A stretch of DNA of 64,000 nt from Chloroflexota bacterium (GTDB lineage: Bacteria > Chloroflexota > Anaerolineae > UBA4142). The notes below the pieces were generated by a model. That model was not told the origin of the DNA. It saw only the letters and a list, made by a program, of their open reading frames with translations, and made no database searches. The stretch's first letter is position 1, and every line of letters starts with the position of its first letter. Shown piece after piece: positions 42,939 to 51,014 of this stretch. The position numbers and the translations under genes were made by a program. Location of the stretch: positions 27,060-91,059 of the forward strand of contig JACRBM010000071.1 in assembly GCA_016219275.1 (NCBI GenBank), read 5' to 3'.

Positions 42939-44663
42939 TCATTTCAAACACACATCGTGCAAATTTTCGCGGCTATCCGATGCGGGCGTCCAGTTCTGTA
43001 CACGTGCTCCGGCGGCTTCGATGGCTTCCGGCAAGACCAGGAAAATCGCGGGCGCTTCATCGTAGATCAATTTCTGCGCTTCGTTGTAGATGGCTTTGCG
43101 TTTGGCGGCATCGTTTTCGATTTCGCCATCCTTGATCAGCTTGTCCACGCGCGCATTCGAGTAACCCGAAAAGTTTCCACGTCCGTAGGTCGAGCCAGTC
43201 ACAAGCGAGTGCCACTTGGCTTCCATGTGACCGACCGGATCGAACGCCGAGTCACCCCAGTCGCCGACGTACGCTTGACGTTCGCCGGCGAGCAATTTCG
43301 TTCGCACGACGTTGTACTCCCACACGCGCACACTCGCATCAACACCGATATCGCGCAGGAGCGTCGCCAATGCTTCAGTGAGCGGGCGGATCGAGTCAAT
43401 CGTGTCGATGACGAACGCAAGCGGTTTGCCGTCCTTCATCAACATGCCGCTGGCATCGGGCACCCAGCCCGCTTCTTTCAACAGCGCCAGGGCTTTGGCT
43501 TTGTCGTACGCGTACGGTTTCAAACTGGGATCGGCAAAGTTGTTCGTCGGCATCAACGCGCCGGCAAGCGGCTGCGCCAAACCGTTGTACACTTTTTTGA
43601 TGATCAGGTTCTTGTCTACGGCATAGTTCAGTGCCTGGCGAACTTTGGGATCGTCAAACGGGGCTTGCTTGACGTTAAACTCCATCCAAATGGGACGTGT
43701 GCCTGGGACGGTCTTGACTTGAACGCCGGGAACTTTTTTGAGCGTGTCCACCAACTCGGCGGGCACTTCGGCGATGACATCCACTTCGCCGGCGAGCAGC
43801 GCGGCGACGCGCGTCGAGTTTTCGGGAATCACGCGAAAGACCGCGCGGGAGACGCACGATTTGCCAACGGGTGTAAGAGTCGGCGCGCCGCCGTAGTAAT
43901 CGGCAAATCGCTCAAGCACAACTTCTTCGAGACCGGTTTTCGACGAAACGAATTTGAATGGACCCGTGCCAAGCGGCTTTTCAATCAGTCCTTTCGTCCC
44001 AACTTTTTGGACGTACGCCTTGGACACGATTTGGGTGTGGACGAGCAATTGCATCGCGGCGGGCCACGGCGCTGTGAAATTCATGACGACGGTATAGTCG
44101 TCTTTCTTTTCCGCCGTGCCGAGCGGACCGAGAAAGCCCTTGCGCAACGCGGTATGCGGTTGTGGAAACTCGATGGCATTGGTTTTGAAAACGCGGTCGA
44201 AAGTAAAGACCACGTCATCCGCCTTCAACTCGCTGCCATCATGAAACTTGACTCCTTTGCGGAGTTTGATTTCCAAGGTCTTGGTGTCCAACCACTTGAC
44301 CGACTCGGCAATTTCCATGTGTACGCCGCTGGTGGCATCACGCGTGACCAAGCCATCGTACACGTTGCGGATCACAGTCTCCGCTTCGCGACTGCTGTGA
44401 TCGGCTGGGTCGATGCCTTGAGGCGCGCGCGCTAATGCGACCACGAGCGTGTCGCGACCTGGGACGGCGGTCGGTTGGACGACTACCGTTTTCTCCACGA
44501 TCACAGTCTTTTCTGCGACCACCGTTTTTTCTACGATTTTCTCAACCGGTTTTTCGACCACCACAGTCTTTTCCACAACTTGGGCGGTCGGCGCGGCGCA
44601 CGCGGCGAGCAACCACAATGTTGCCGCCAGCAGAGTCACTTGAATGATACGAACGCGGTTCAT
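42939..44663 (-). CDS. Family 5 substrate-binding lipoprotein, second locus
   Basis: 574 residues. The lipoprotein signal ends in LLAAC (Cys near 22). It is followed by a linker of repeated VEKTVVVEK/VEKPVEKIVEK words to about 67, then a family 5 binding domain (NVYDGLVTRD, GVKFHDGSELKADDVVFTF, ALNYAVDKNLI). It is shorter than the lipoprotein of the first locus and nearer to peptide or opine receptors. GGAGG precedes the ATG. It delivers substrate to the permeases encoded just downstream. Confidence 0.93.
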   Translation of the reverse strand: MNRVRIIQVTLLAATLWLLAACAAPTAQVVEKTVVVEKPVEKIVEKTVVAEKTVIVEKTVVVQPTAVPGRDTLVVALARAPQGIDPADHSSREAETVIRNVYDGLVTRDATSGVHMEIAESVKWLDTKTLEIKLRKGVKFHDGSELKADDVVFTFDRVFKTNAIEFPQPHTALRKGFLGPLGTAEKKDDYTVVMNFTAPWPAAMQLLVHTQIVSKAYVQKVGTKGLIEKPLGTGPFKFVSSKTGLEEVVLERFADYYGGAPTLTPVGKSCVSRAVFRVIPENSTRVAALLAGEVDVIAEVPAELVDTLKKVPGVQVKTVPGTRPIWMEFNVKQAPFDDPKVRQALNYAVDKNLIIKKVYNGLAQPLAGALMPTNNFADPSLKPYAYDKAKALALLKEAGWVPDASGMLMKDGKPLAFVIDTIDSIRPLTEALATLLRDIGVDASVRVWEYNVVRTKLLAGERQAYVGDWGDSAFDPVGHMEAKWHSLVTGSTYGRGNFSGYSNARVDKLIKDGEIENDAAKRKAIYNEAQKLIYDEAPAIFLVLPEAIEAAGARVQNWTPASDSRENLHDVCLK

Positions 44664-44758
44664 GCGTTTCCTCCTTCGCCTGTAAATTTCAGTGGACCCG
44701 ATTTGCGTTCGCGAATCATCTCATCGCATTCCTCCTTCCGCGGCGAAGATTGTGAATC

Positions 44759-45838
44759 CTAGTCGCCTTTGACCATCGCTTTCACCTGGGCAATACTCAA
44801 CCTTTCAATTCCCAATCGGGGAGCATTCCTTCCCTCCTGCCAGAAATCACGTCCCAGCAATGCACAAGCCACATTGACTAACCCAACACACGCGGGCATT
44901 TCCACATTGGCGCGATGAGCTAATGCAACCATCGGGACGAGACCGGTCGGCACATCTTCCCAGATATATCGCGTGTTGATTGAGCGCGGTGCGGCAATGC
45001 CGCGATACGCGACGTTGCTTTGGATGCGATCGTACAACGTATCGCCCGTGATGCCTTCGTAACTGCGCGCGAGCCACTCACACGCCGATTGTGCTTGCAC
45101 GCCGAACGCTTTTGCCACGGCGATTCGCTCCGCATCCATCACTTCGATGAAACGTGCGATGCTCGGCGTCATGTCGCGATAAAACTCGAACGGTGCGCCG
45201 GACTCGATGCGTCCCACGCTGAGAATCGTCGTCGTCGGATGAAACATCGCACCGATATTATCCAGCCCGGTTTCGAGCACGTCTGCCGCCGCGACGAATT
45301 GCGGATACAACGGATTCAATCGTTCCAAAACAGTCGCCGTATCACGCGCCGGAAACGCGGCGAGTTTCACTTGATTTTTCACAGATGATATTCGCACGCG
45401 CGCCGCGCCAGAAATTCGACACGTATAAAGTAGCGTTTGCGCTTCGGCGATGAACACGCGCGCCTTGACGCCCAGCCGATTCAGCACATTCCGAAATTCG
45501 AGCGCGCCGCCGGTGCGACCTGGGTTCAGGATGATGACCTGGTCATCGCGCAGATGCGGCGCGCACGCTTCCGCCATGAACGCATGCGCGATTGCTGGAA
45601 CGACGACAAAGATAAATTCCGCGTCGGCGATGACCGGCGCGATGTCGGTCGTGACAAGTTCAAGCGCGCCGAATCCTTCCAATGCCTCTTCGCACTGGAC
45701 GCCGCGCGCGGTCTGCAAATCGGTGATTTCGTTTTCAAATTTGTTGTAGATGCGAACGGGATACCCGCGCATCGCGAGATCACCGGCAAAGGCGTGTGCA
45801 CCGTTCCCCGCACCCAGGATTGCGATTTGTGGTTTCAT
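44759..45838 (-). CDS. Opine (octopine/nopaline) dehydrogenase-family protein
   Basis: 359 residues: Rossmann domain at the N-terminus with ILGAGNGAHAFAGDLAMRG (GxGxxAxA pattern), then the helical octopine-dehydrogenase C-terminal domain. A His-Pro in GAMFHPTTTI near 200 and an Asp in the following helices match the family catalytic set. These enzymes reduce or oxidise secondary-amine bonds between an amino acid and a 2-keto acid. It lies between the mutase fusion and the importer, in line with oxidative cleavage of an imported opine-like compound. Confidence 0.85.
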   Translation of the reverse strand: MKPQIAILGAGNGAHAFAGDLAMRGYPVRIYNKFENEITDLQTARGVQCEEALEGFGALELVTTDIAPVIADAEFIFVVVPAIAHAFMAEACAPHLRDDQVIILNPGRTGGALEFRNVLNRLGVKARVFIAEAQTLLYTCRISGAARVRISSVKNQVKLAAFPARDTATVLERLNPLYPQFVAAADVLETGLDNIGAMFHPTTTILSVGRIESGAPFEFYRDMTPSIARFIEVMDAERIAVAKAFGVQAQSACEWLARSYEGITGDTLYDRIQSNVAYRGIAAPRSINTRYIWEDVPTGLVPMVALAHRANVEMPACVGLVNVACALLGRDFWQEGRNAPRLGIERLSIAQVKAMVKGD

Positions 45839-45850
45839 TGTTTCATCCCA

Positions 45851-45890
45851 GACCTGTCAGGTTCGCCTTCGGCGGAAACCTGACAGGTCT
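45851..45890. repeat. GACCTGTCAGGTT hairpin at the mutase stop codon
   Basis: GACCTGTCAGGTT and AACCTGACAGGTC enclose a small inner stem (CGCC-TTCG-GGCG). The mutase fusion gene ends inside it: its last residues (KDLSGFRRRRT) are read from the hairpin. It sits just before the opine-dehydrogenase gene. Confidence 0.7.
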
Positions 45891-48800
45891 TTCATCTCCA
45901 ACCGCAGCAGTTCGCGTTTCATCACACGCAATGCTTGCTCAGGATCAACCCGTCCGTACAGCCCTCCCAGGATGCTCACAAGATATTGCGCGTCCATCAG
46001 CACGTTCCCCTTAGGGCGCAATACGCGCGGTTCGTTCGGATCGTAGAGCACACCCTGAGCGATCAGTGCGAGATCGTCCAAATAGCCCTTCGCCTGTTCC
46101 TGGCATTTGTGATAGACCGTTCCGCCGATCAACACCACGGTCACCTGCTGGTTGAGGAAGTTGACGCCATGTTGCAAAAAATATGTTTCCGTTTCATCCA
46201 CGTAACCCACGTGCTTGCGCGTCGCGGTTGCGAGGATTTCGCGCGCGAGCCAGGAACGCGCTGTGTTCTCCAACGCGGTCTCGGGCACCACATGCGGGTT
46301 GGCGGTCATCCAACTCAAGTACTGATCCAGATCAACCTCGACGTGATTGTTGCGGTTCAGCAAGAATTGACGGAATTGATCTTTGTGCGGCGCAAACGTT
46401 TTCGGGAAATGCTGCGCGAGGAATGCGCTCAACTCACCTTGCATCGCGCCATTCTTGAAGCGATCCAGCTCCTTTAGGTTCTCCGCGTTGTACGCCAGAC
46501 CATACTTGCCTTCCACGCGGCGATACGCCAATGGCGTATTCGGCGTTTTGAGGATCGTGCGCTTGACGCGCTTGCTGTTATCCGATCCCTCGTAGACAAA
46601 GAGCGGGTTGTCCGTCACGTTCGAAAAAAAGTCCGTCGTCGCGCCGCCGATGTCGAGCGCGAGAATGTTGCCGATGCCGGCTTCGTTGCCGTGTCCGCGC
46701 GCCAGCAGATTGATGCCGCGAAATGCCGCGCGCGGCGTTGGAATAAATGGCGCATCCATAAACTCTTCCACGACATCAAAGCCCTTCGCCCGGATGATGA
46801 CGGTCTGAAACAATTCACGAATCGCTTCGTTGACGACCTCGATTTGAAAGCGATTTACTTCCGGCATGACGTTCGCGGTCACGCGAATGTCAATGTGATT
46901 CGCGCGAAAAATATTTTCGATCTGTTCGCTAATGTCCTGATTGCCCGCGTAGATCACGGGCACACCGTACTGCGCGTAACCCGCGAGCCGCGCGTTCTCG
47001 GCGAGCAGGTGCGCGTTGTGCAATTCCGTTTCGGTATCGCCACCCTCATCAACGCCGCCCGCCATCAAAATGATTTCGGGTTGGTCGGTCGTATAAATGG
47101 CGCGGGCTTGTTCGGGCGTGAGTTTGCCGGCGTAACTTGCGAGCAATTTCGCGCCCGCCGTCAGCGCGGCAAGGTCGGCGGCAAATCCTGACTCGGCTTC
47201 GGTCAGCGAAACCGTGACCATCTTCAAGCCGCCCTTGGCGCTCGAACACGGCAAGCGCACATCGAACTGACTCATCGCGTCGTCGAGCGGTTTCCAATCC
47301 CCGCGCTTTTGGCACGCGTCAAGTACACCTAATCCGTTCGCCAGACCGATGCGAATATCGTCTACCGTCGTCGGAACGTAACGCAGAGAGAATCGCTCGC
47401 TCTTGGTATCGAACAAACCCACCTTGGTGAACGTCGAGCCGAAATCGACGACCAGGGCTTGTTTGGTCTGAGTCCTGAGTTGCGCGATACTCTTGCCGCG
47501 AATCGTCACTTCGTGATCCGTTTCATCTTCCATCGCCTCCGTCTCAGTGATGAAGTTCTCATCGGCGGCAACGGAAATGGTCTTGTCGAAATACCAAGGG
47601 AATCGTTGACGCACGAGATCGACGCGCTGGAATTCATCTTTGACCGGAATCCCATCCCAGGTATCTGCGCGACACGCGCCGTCCACCACCTTGACTTTGC
47701 ACTTGCCGATCATCTCGTACTTTTTGTCGGCGACCGTCAGGTGCGGCGCTTGAAAGAGTCCGATTTGCATGGCGAGTTCGAGCGCGTCGGGACTAATCAC
47801 GCCGCACGTATTCGTCGAATAGTGCGCTTCATTTGCAAACGAGAGGAGCATCGTCTCGTAATTGTGTTCGGCGTCCTCGCTCGATTCTTTCGCCCACGCA
47901 TTGAAATTCGCGACGGTGACCGGACCTTCGTATCCGCCGAGCAACGCGGCATGCAGAACGTTGTACATCGCGCCGCGTTTCAGTTCGGCGATGCGATGGC
48001 GCACCCAGGGGTCTGCCCAGATATTTGGCACGTGACCCTTGGCAAAATCCCAGCACACTTGCTTCGTGATCTGGCACGATTCGATAATGTCTTCCGCTTT
48101 GGCTTCGTGATGCGCTTCCGAGTGCGTGACGACGTGCAGAATGTCAGGTTCGAGATAGAGCTGGGTATAAATGCCGAATGCGAGATGACCCTTGGCTTGA
48201 TGTAAATCTGGCGGAAAACTGGGCAAGCCCGAACGCGTTTGCTTGATGATGTGAAAATCGTAATGCTGGGTCAGTGGTTCGATGAGTTCGTACGCGGCTT
48301 TCATCTTGGCGAGATCGTCGAGCGCGGAAATTTCGGGGGGCAGTTCGAACATCATTTGCATCACGTAATGCTTGACGCCGAGTTTGAGCGCCATCAACCC
48401 GACGAGGACGTGATCGGTCACTTGCATATCATCGCTCGCGTAGCGCAAGCCCCATTGATGCGGGTCGTTGATTTCGCACGGCTTGCCGACGCTTGCCCAG
48501 TACCGAATCACATCGTAATGTTCGCGGAACGAATCGTGAATCGAAATGGGACCGCGTCCATCCATGCGGTTGTAGAAAAAAATCGGGACGGCGGGAAAAC
48601 ACGCGTTGAGATGTTCCTGCCACAGTTTCGCCAGTTCGAGGAGTTCATCCGTACCGCTATAGATGCGTGTCATCGGATAGTTGCCATGCCGCGTCGCCGC
48701 TTTGAGTCGTTTCAAATCTTCGATCGTGCGAATCGGCGCGCCGCCTTGACCGGCGAGGTATTTGCCAGGGTCTTCTTCGCCGCGAATAAATTTGGCGAGC

Positions 48801-49540
48801 AATTCCTGGGACGTTTGATCGGGCGCGAGCGAAACGATTTCGAGTGCGCCGGCGTCCGCGAGTTTTTCGATGCCGTCAATCGTCGGCTCGATGGTCTCCG
48901 CCGCGATGCCGATGTGCGCGCGAATGATCGGACGATTTTCGCGTTCGCGCACCTGCCGAATTCGCTCGACCAAAAAATCCGACCACTCGAATTCTTCGCG
49001 CGCGACGTGGACGGGTTGCTGTTTGGCGAAGCGTTCCAACTCTTCCATCGTGATGTAATCGTCGGCGATGACTTCGAAAAAGTGATGGAACTCGGGGCGG
49101 TCCATATATTCCTGGCTGACTTTTTCTAAATCATAGTGACGCTCTTCCGGCGGAGTGAATGGATCGGGTTCGAGCGGCACGCCCGTCATCGTGCGAACGA
49201 GATTCGCCGCGGGGCGCAGTCCGCCAAAACTAAAACGAATTCCAGAATCCTTGGGATGCAAACCATACTTGGTCGCGGTCTCGACGAACTCGGTGATGAG
49301 TTTATCCACGTGCAAATCGCCGAGCCGCATCGAAACGCCGACGACTTCGGGACGCGCTTCGCGAATCTTGTTGATCACTTCCGGAATCGGCACCGCGGGA
49401 CCGAGTTTGACGGCGATGTAGCCCATGCCCTGGTCTTGCATCCAATCCGCAAAACCTTCGACGCCGAGATTGTGAACGCACTTGCCGATCGCGCCAACCA
49501 TCACGCGGCGTTTTTTGCGGCTATCCGAAGAACCGTCCAT
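45857..49540 (-). CDS. Fusion of B12-binding domain, mutase-like barrel and MutL/GlmL-type reactivase
   Basis: 1,227 residues. Residues about 10-125 form a cobalamin-binding domain: the DxHxxG site reads CVHNLG with His23 as axial ligand candidate and Cys21 in place of Asp; Ser70 and Gly106-Gly107 give the rest of the pattern. Residues about 140-640 form a barrel-like catalytic region (YNRMDGRGPISIHDSF, VMQMMFELPP), of the sort seen in B12-dependent amino-acid mutases; the substrate is unknown. From about 690 comes a GlmL/MutL-type ASKHA ATPase (VVDFGSTFTKVG near 695, ALDIGGATTDFF near 961). GAGGAG precedes ATG 49540. The last residues come from a hairpin repeat. Confidence 0.85.
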   Translation of the reverse strand: MDGSSDSRKKRRVMVGAIGKCVHNLGVEGFADWMQDQGMGYIAVKLGPAVPIPEVINKIREARPEVVGVSMRLGDLHVDKLITEFVETATKYGLHPKDSGIRFSFGGLRPAANLVRTMTGVPLEPDPFTPPEERHYDLEKVSQEYMDRPEFHHFFEVIADDYITMEELERFAKQQPVHVAREEFEWSDFLVERIRQVRERENRPIIRAHIGIAAETIEPTIDGIEKLADAGALEIVSLAPDQTSQELLAKFIRGEEDPGKYLAGQGGAPIRTIEDLKRLKAATRHGNYPMTRIYSGTDELLELAKLWQEHLNACFPAVPIFFYNRMDGRGPISIHDSFREHYDVIRYWASVGKPCEINDPHQWGLRYASDDMQVTDHVLVGLMALKLGVKHYVMQMMFELPPEISALDDLAKMKAAYELIEPLTQHYDFHIIKQTRSGLPSFPPDLHQAKGHLAFGIYTQLYLEPDILHVVTHSEAHHEAKAEDIIESCQITKQVCWDFAKGHVPNIWADPWVRHRIAELKRGAMYNVLHAALLGGYEGPVTVANFNAWAKESSEDAEHNYETMLLSFANEAHYSTNTCGVISPDALELAMQIGLFQAPHLTVADKKYEMIGKCKVKVVDGACRADTWDGIPVKDEFQRVDLVRQRFPWYFDKTISVAADENFITETEAMEDETDHEVTIRGKSIAQLRTQTKQALVVDFGSTFTKVGLFDTKSERFSLRYVPTTVDDIRIGLANGLGVLDACQKRGDWKPLDDAMSQFDVRLPCSSAKGGLKMVTVSLTEAESGFAADLAALTAGAKLLASYAGKLTPEQARAIYTTDQPEIILMAGGVDEGGDTETELHNAHLLAENARLAGYAQYGVPVIYAGNQDISEQIENIFRANHIDIRVTANVMPEVNRFQIEVVNEAIRELFQTVIIRAKGFDVVEEFMDAPFIPTPRAAFRGINLLARGHGNEAGIGNILALDIGGATTDFFSNVTDNPLFVYEGSDNSKRVKRTILKTPNTPLAYRRVEGKYGLAYNAENLKELDRFKNGAMQGELSAFLAQHFPKTFAPHKDQFRQFLLNRNNHVEVDLDQYLSWMTANPHVVPETALENTARSWLAREILATATRKHVGYVDETETYFLQHGVNFLNQQVTVVLIGGTVYHKCQEQAKGYLDDLALIAQGVLYDPNEPRVLRPKGNVLMDAQYLVSILGGLYGRVDPEQALRVMKRELLRLEMKDLSGFRRRRT

Positions 49541-49608
49541 ATCTGTCACTCCTCTGCATAATCGGATAAGAGTTCGCACACAAAGTTGTCTTCAAGCAAA
49601 CCTAAAGT

Positions 49609-49676
49609 CCATCCTTGCGAAGGTTTCCAACCACTTTGCCGAAGCATCGCGCCTTCAAACCTTCGCAAGGATGCGC
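49609..49676. repeat. CCTTGCGAAGG-type hairpin before the mutase gene
   Basis: CATCCTTGCGAAGGTTT and AAACCTTCGCAAGGATG are perfect 17-base arms around an unrelated centre. It lies in the gap between the RpiR regulator stop and the mutase start and could partly separate their expression. Confidence 0.7.
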
Positions 49677-49694
49677 GACACTTTCCTAATGGGA

Positions 49695-50570
49695 TCATTC
49701 CATTAACAACTTGCCCGCGCGATAGGTGGCATCCACCTCGCGTAAGGCGCGTGCGGTTTCTTTGGGACGGGCGAAGGAGAGCGAAGCAATGAACGCGTTG
49801 ATGAGTGACATCATACTCGTCAGCGAGAGTGCATGCGCCGTGCCATCGGTCGCGACTTGGAATGCATAATCGGCGCGTTGCGCGAGCGGCGAAACGATGC
49901 TGTCGGTGATCGCGATACGCGTGGCACGAACGCTCTCTGCGCGTTCCATTGCCGCGACCGTTTCCGCAACGTAACGCCAAACGCTGATGGCGACGAGAAC
50001 ACTCGTGCGCTCGAGGTGCCTGAGTTCCAAGGCGAGTGGAATGCCGCCGTTCAGAACCACACGCGCATCCAACCCCATCACCTTCAATGAGTGCGCCAAA
50101 TAGAGCGCCGGCGCAGCGGAGAGTCCCGCACCGATGACTAAAATGTCGCTCGCTTTGGCGAGCGCGGTAACGGCAGAGGCAAAACGGTTCAAATCGAGAT
50201 TCTGGAGTGTGGAGCGAAGATTTTGCAAATCGAGGTCAAAGGTTTGTGCGACGGCTTGATGCTTGCTCAGAATGCCTTTGCCTTTTTCGATTTGTTGAAC
50301 TTTGCGGATGTAGGTAGGCAAACTCGCGCGGACAGCGGACTGGAGGTCTGGATAGCCATCGTAACCGAGGGTTTGGCAAAAGCGGACGACGGTCGCCGCG
50401 CTGAGGTTCGTCTTGGCGCCGAGTTCGGCTGCCGAGGCAAACGCGACGAAAAGACCGTTCTCCAAAATATAGCGCGCTAACTTTTTGTGGGAGCGGCTCG
50501 AGTGCGGCAAACTGGCGGTGATGCGATTCTCCAGCGAATCAGATTCAGTCATCGAATCTCGATTGGACAT
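49695..50570 (-). CDS. MurR/RpiR-family regulator
   Basis: 291 residues: N-terminal helix-turn-helix of the RpiR type at about 15-90 (LGAKTNLSAATVVRFCQTLGYDGYPDLQ, in parts) and a C-terminal SIS sugar-isomerase-like domain at about 130-270 (ILVIGAGLSAAPALYL). The SIS domain senses a phosphosugar in most members, though amino-acid related ones are known. It is the first gene of the block, with its own promoter at 50580-50608, and is the likely regulator of it. Confidence 0.92.
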   Translation of the reverse strand: MSNRDSMTESDSLENRITASLPHSSRSHKKLARYILENGLFVAFASAAELGAKTNLSAATVVRFCQTLGYDGYPDLQSAVRASLPTYIRKVQQIEKGKGILSKHQAVAQTFDLDLQNLRSTLQNLDLNRFASAVTALAKASDILVIGAGLSAAPALYLAHSLKVMGLDARVVLNGGIPLALELRHLERTSVLVAISVWRYVAETVAAMERAESVRATRIAITDSIVSPLAQRADYAFQVATDGTAHALSLTSMMSLINAFIASLSFARPKETARALREVDATYRAGKLLME

Positions 50571-50579
50571 TTGCTCGCG

Positions 50580-50608
50580 AGTATATCACAAAACGAGCAC
50601 AGATGCAA
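50580..50608 (-). promoter_or_regulatory. Promoter of the RpiR regulator gene
   Basis: On the minus strand TTGCAT (50608-50603) and TATACT (50585-50580) are separated by exactly 17 bases. Transcription would start about 8 bases before the ATG, so the message would be nearly leaderless. Confidence 0.75.
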
Positions 50609-50662
50609 TAGATATTTCAGATTTAAAAAATGTGCAATAAACGTTACAAGGCGACGGAAAAC

Positions 50663-50698
50663 GCCCCTCTCCCTCGCAGAGAGAGGGGTGGGGCGAGA
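50663..50698. repeat. CCCCTCTCCCTC hairpin
   Basis: CGCCCCTCTCCCTC, GCA, then GAGAGAGGGGTGGGGCG form a hairpin with one bulge. It is related in style to the in-frame insertion at 20637-20682. Confidence 0.6.
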
Positions 50699-50743
50699 GT
50701 GAGCACGACTTTGCACGCGCCCTGACCCCACATCCGACTCCCC

Positions 50744-50772
50744 TTGACACAATCAAAGGCGTCCTTTATACT
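50744..50772 (+). promoter_or_regulatory. Strong promoter of the secreted nuclease gene
   Basis: TTGACA at 50744-50749 and TATACT at 50767-50772 are spaced by 17 bases, a near-consensus housekeeping promoter. Start near 50779 leaves a leader of about 236 bases. Confidence 0.85.
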
Positions 50773-50778
50773 TTGTGT

Positions 50779-50921
50779 CATCGTCGGGCGATATCCGCCC
50801 GGCACTCTACTCGTGGCGGGGCAATGAAGCCTGGCTTCCAGTTGGACGCTTTGAGTCAGGTGGAGCGAATAGCGTAACCGACCGTGTTCACGATTGTTGT
50901 GTGGCACGGTTTTTTGTTTCG
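50779..50921 (+). ncRNA. Structured leader with intrinsic terminator, riboswitch candidate
   Basis: The leader begins with a perfect stem-loop at 50785-50801 (CGGGCG/CGCCCG), continues through about 75 bases with short complementary segments (GAAGCC/GGCTTC), and ends with CCGTG...CACGG plus six T at about 50883-50916, a plausible terminator. The gene starts another 95 bases on. Words GGGGCAA, GGACGC and AGCG..AACCG come in the same order as in c-di-GMP-I riboswitches, but key parts are missing, so no class is assigned. Confidence 0.5.
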
Positions 50922-51014
50922 CAAAGATTTTTGGAACCGAGGTGATGCCGATAAGAATTCCTGGAACGTATCGTGTTGGTCCATCCAATCAAAACCAAGA
51001 GGAGGAAAGCGCAA

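Larger units (their letters stand above)
50571..51014. other. Intergenic region between the RpiR and nuclease genes
   Basis: The 444-base divergent gap holds the RpiR promoter, a GC hairpin at 50663-50698, a strong rightward promoter at 50744-50772 and a structured leader at 50779-50921. No coding frame is supported. Confidence 0.7.

Noticed and set aside
41952..44435. 827-codon plus-strand frame antisense to the binding protein and permease genes
   Set aside because: The composition (His, Arg, Asp, Gln-rich) is typical of antisense frames here, and the minus-strand genes are certain family members.
50779..50921. Assignment of the leader to the c-di-GMP-I riboswitch class
   Set aside because: Only three short words match in order; the GNRA loop, the AAAGCC segment and the closing stem are not found.
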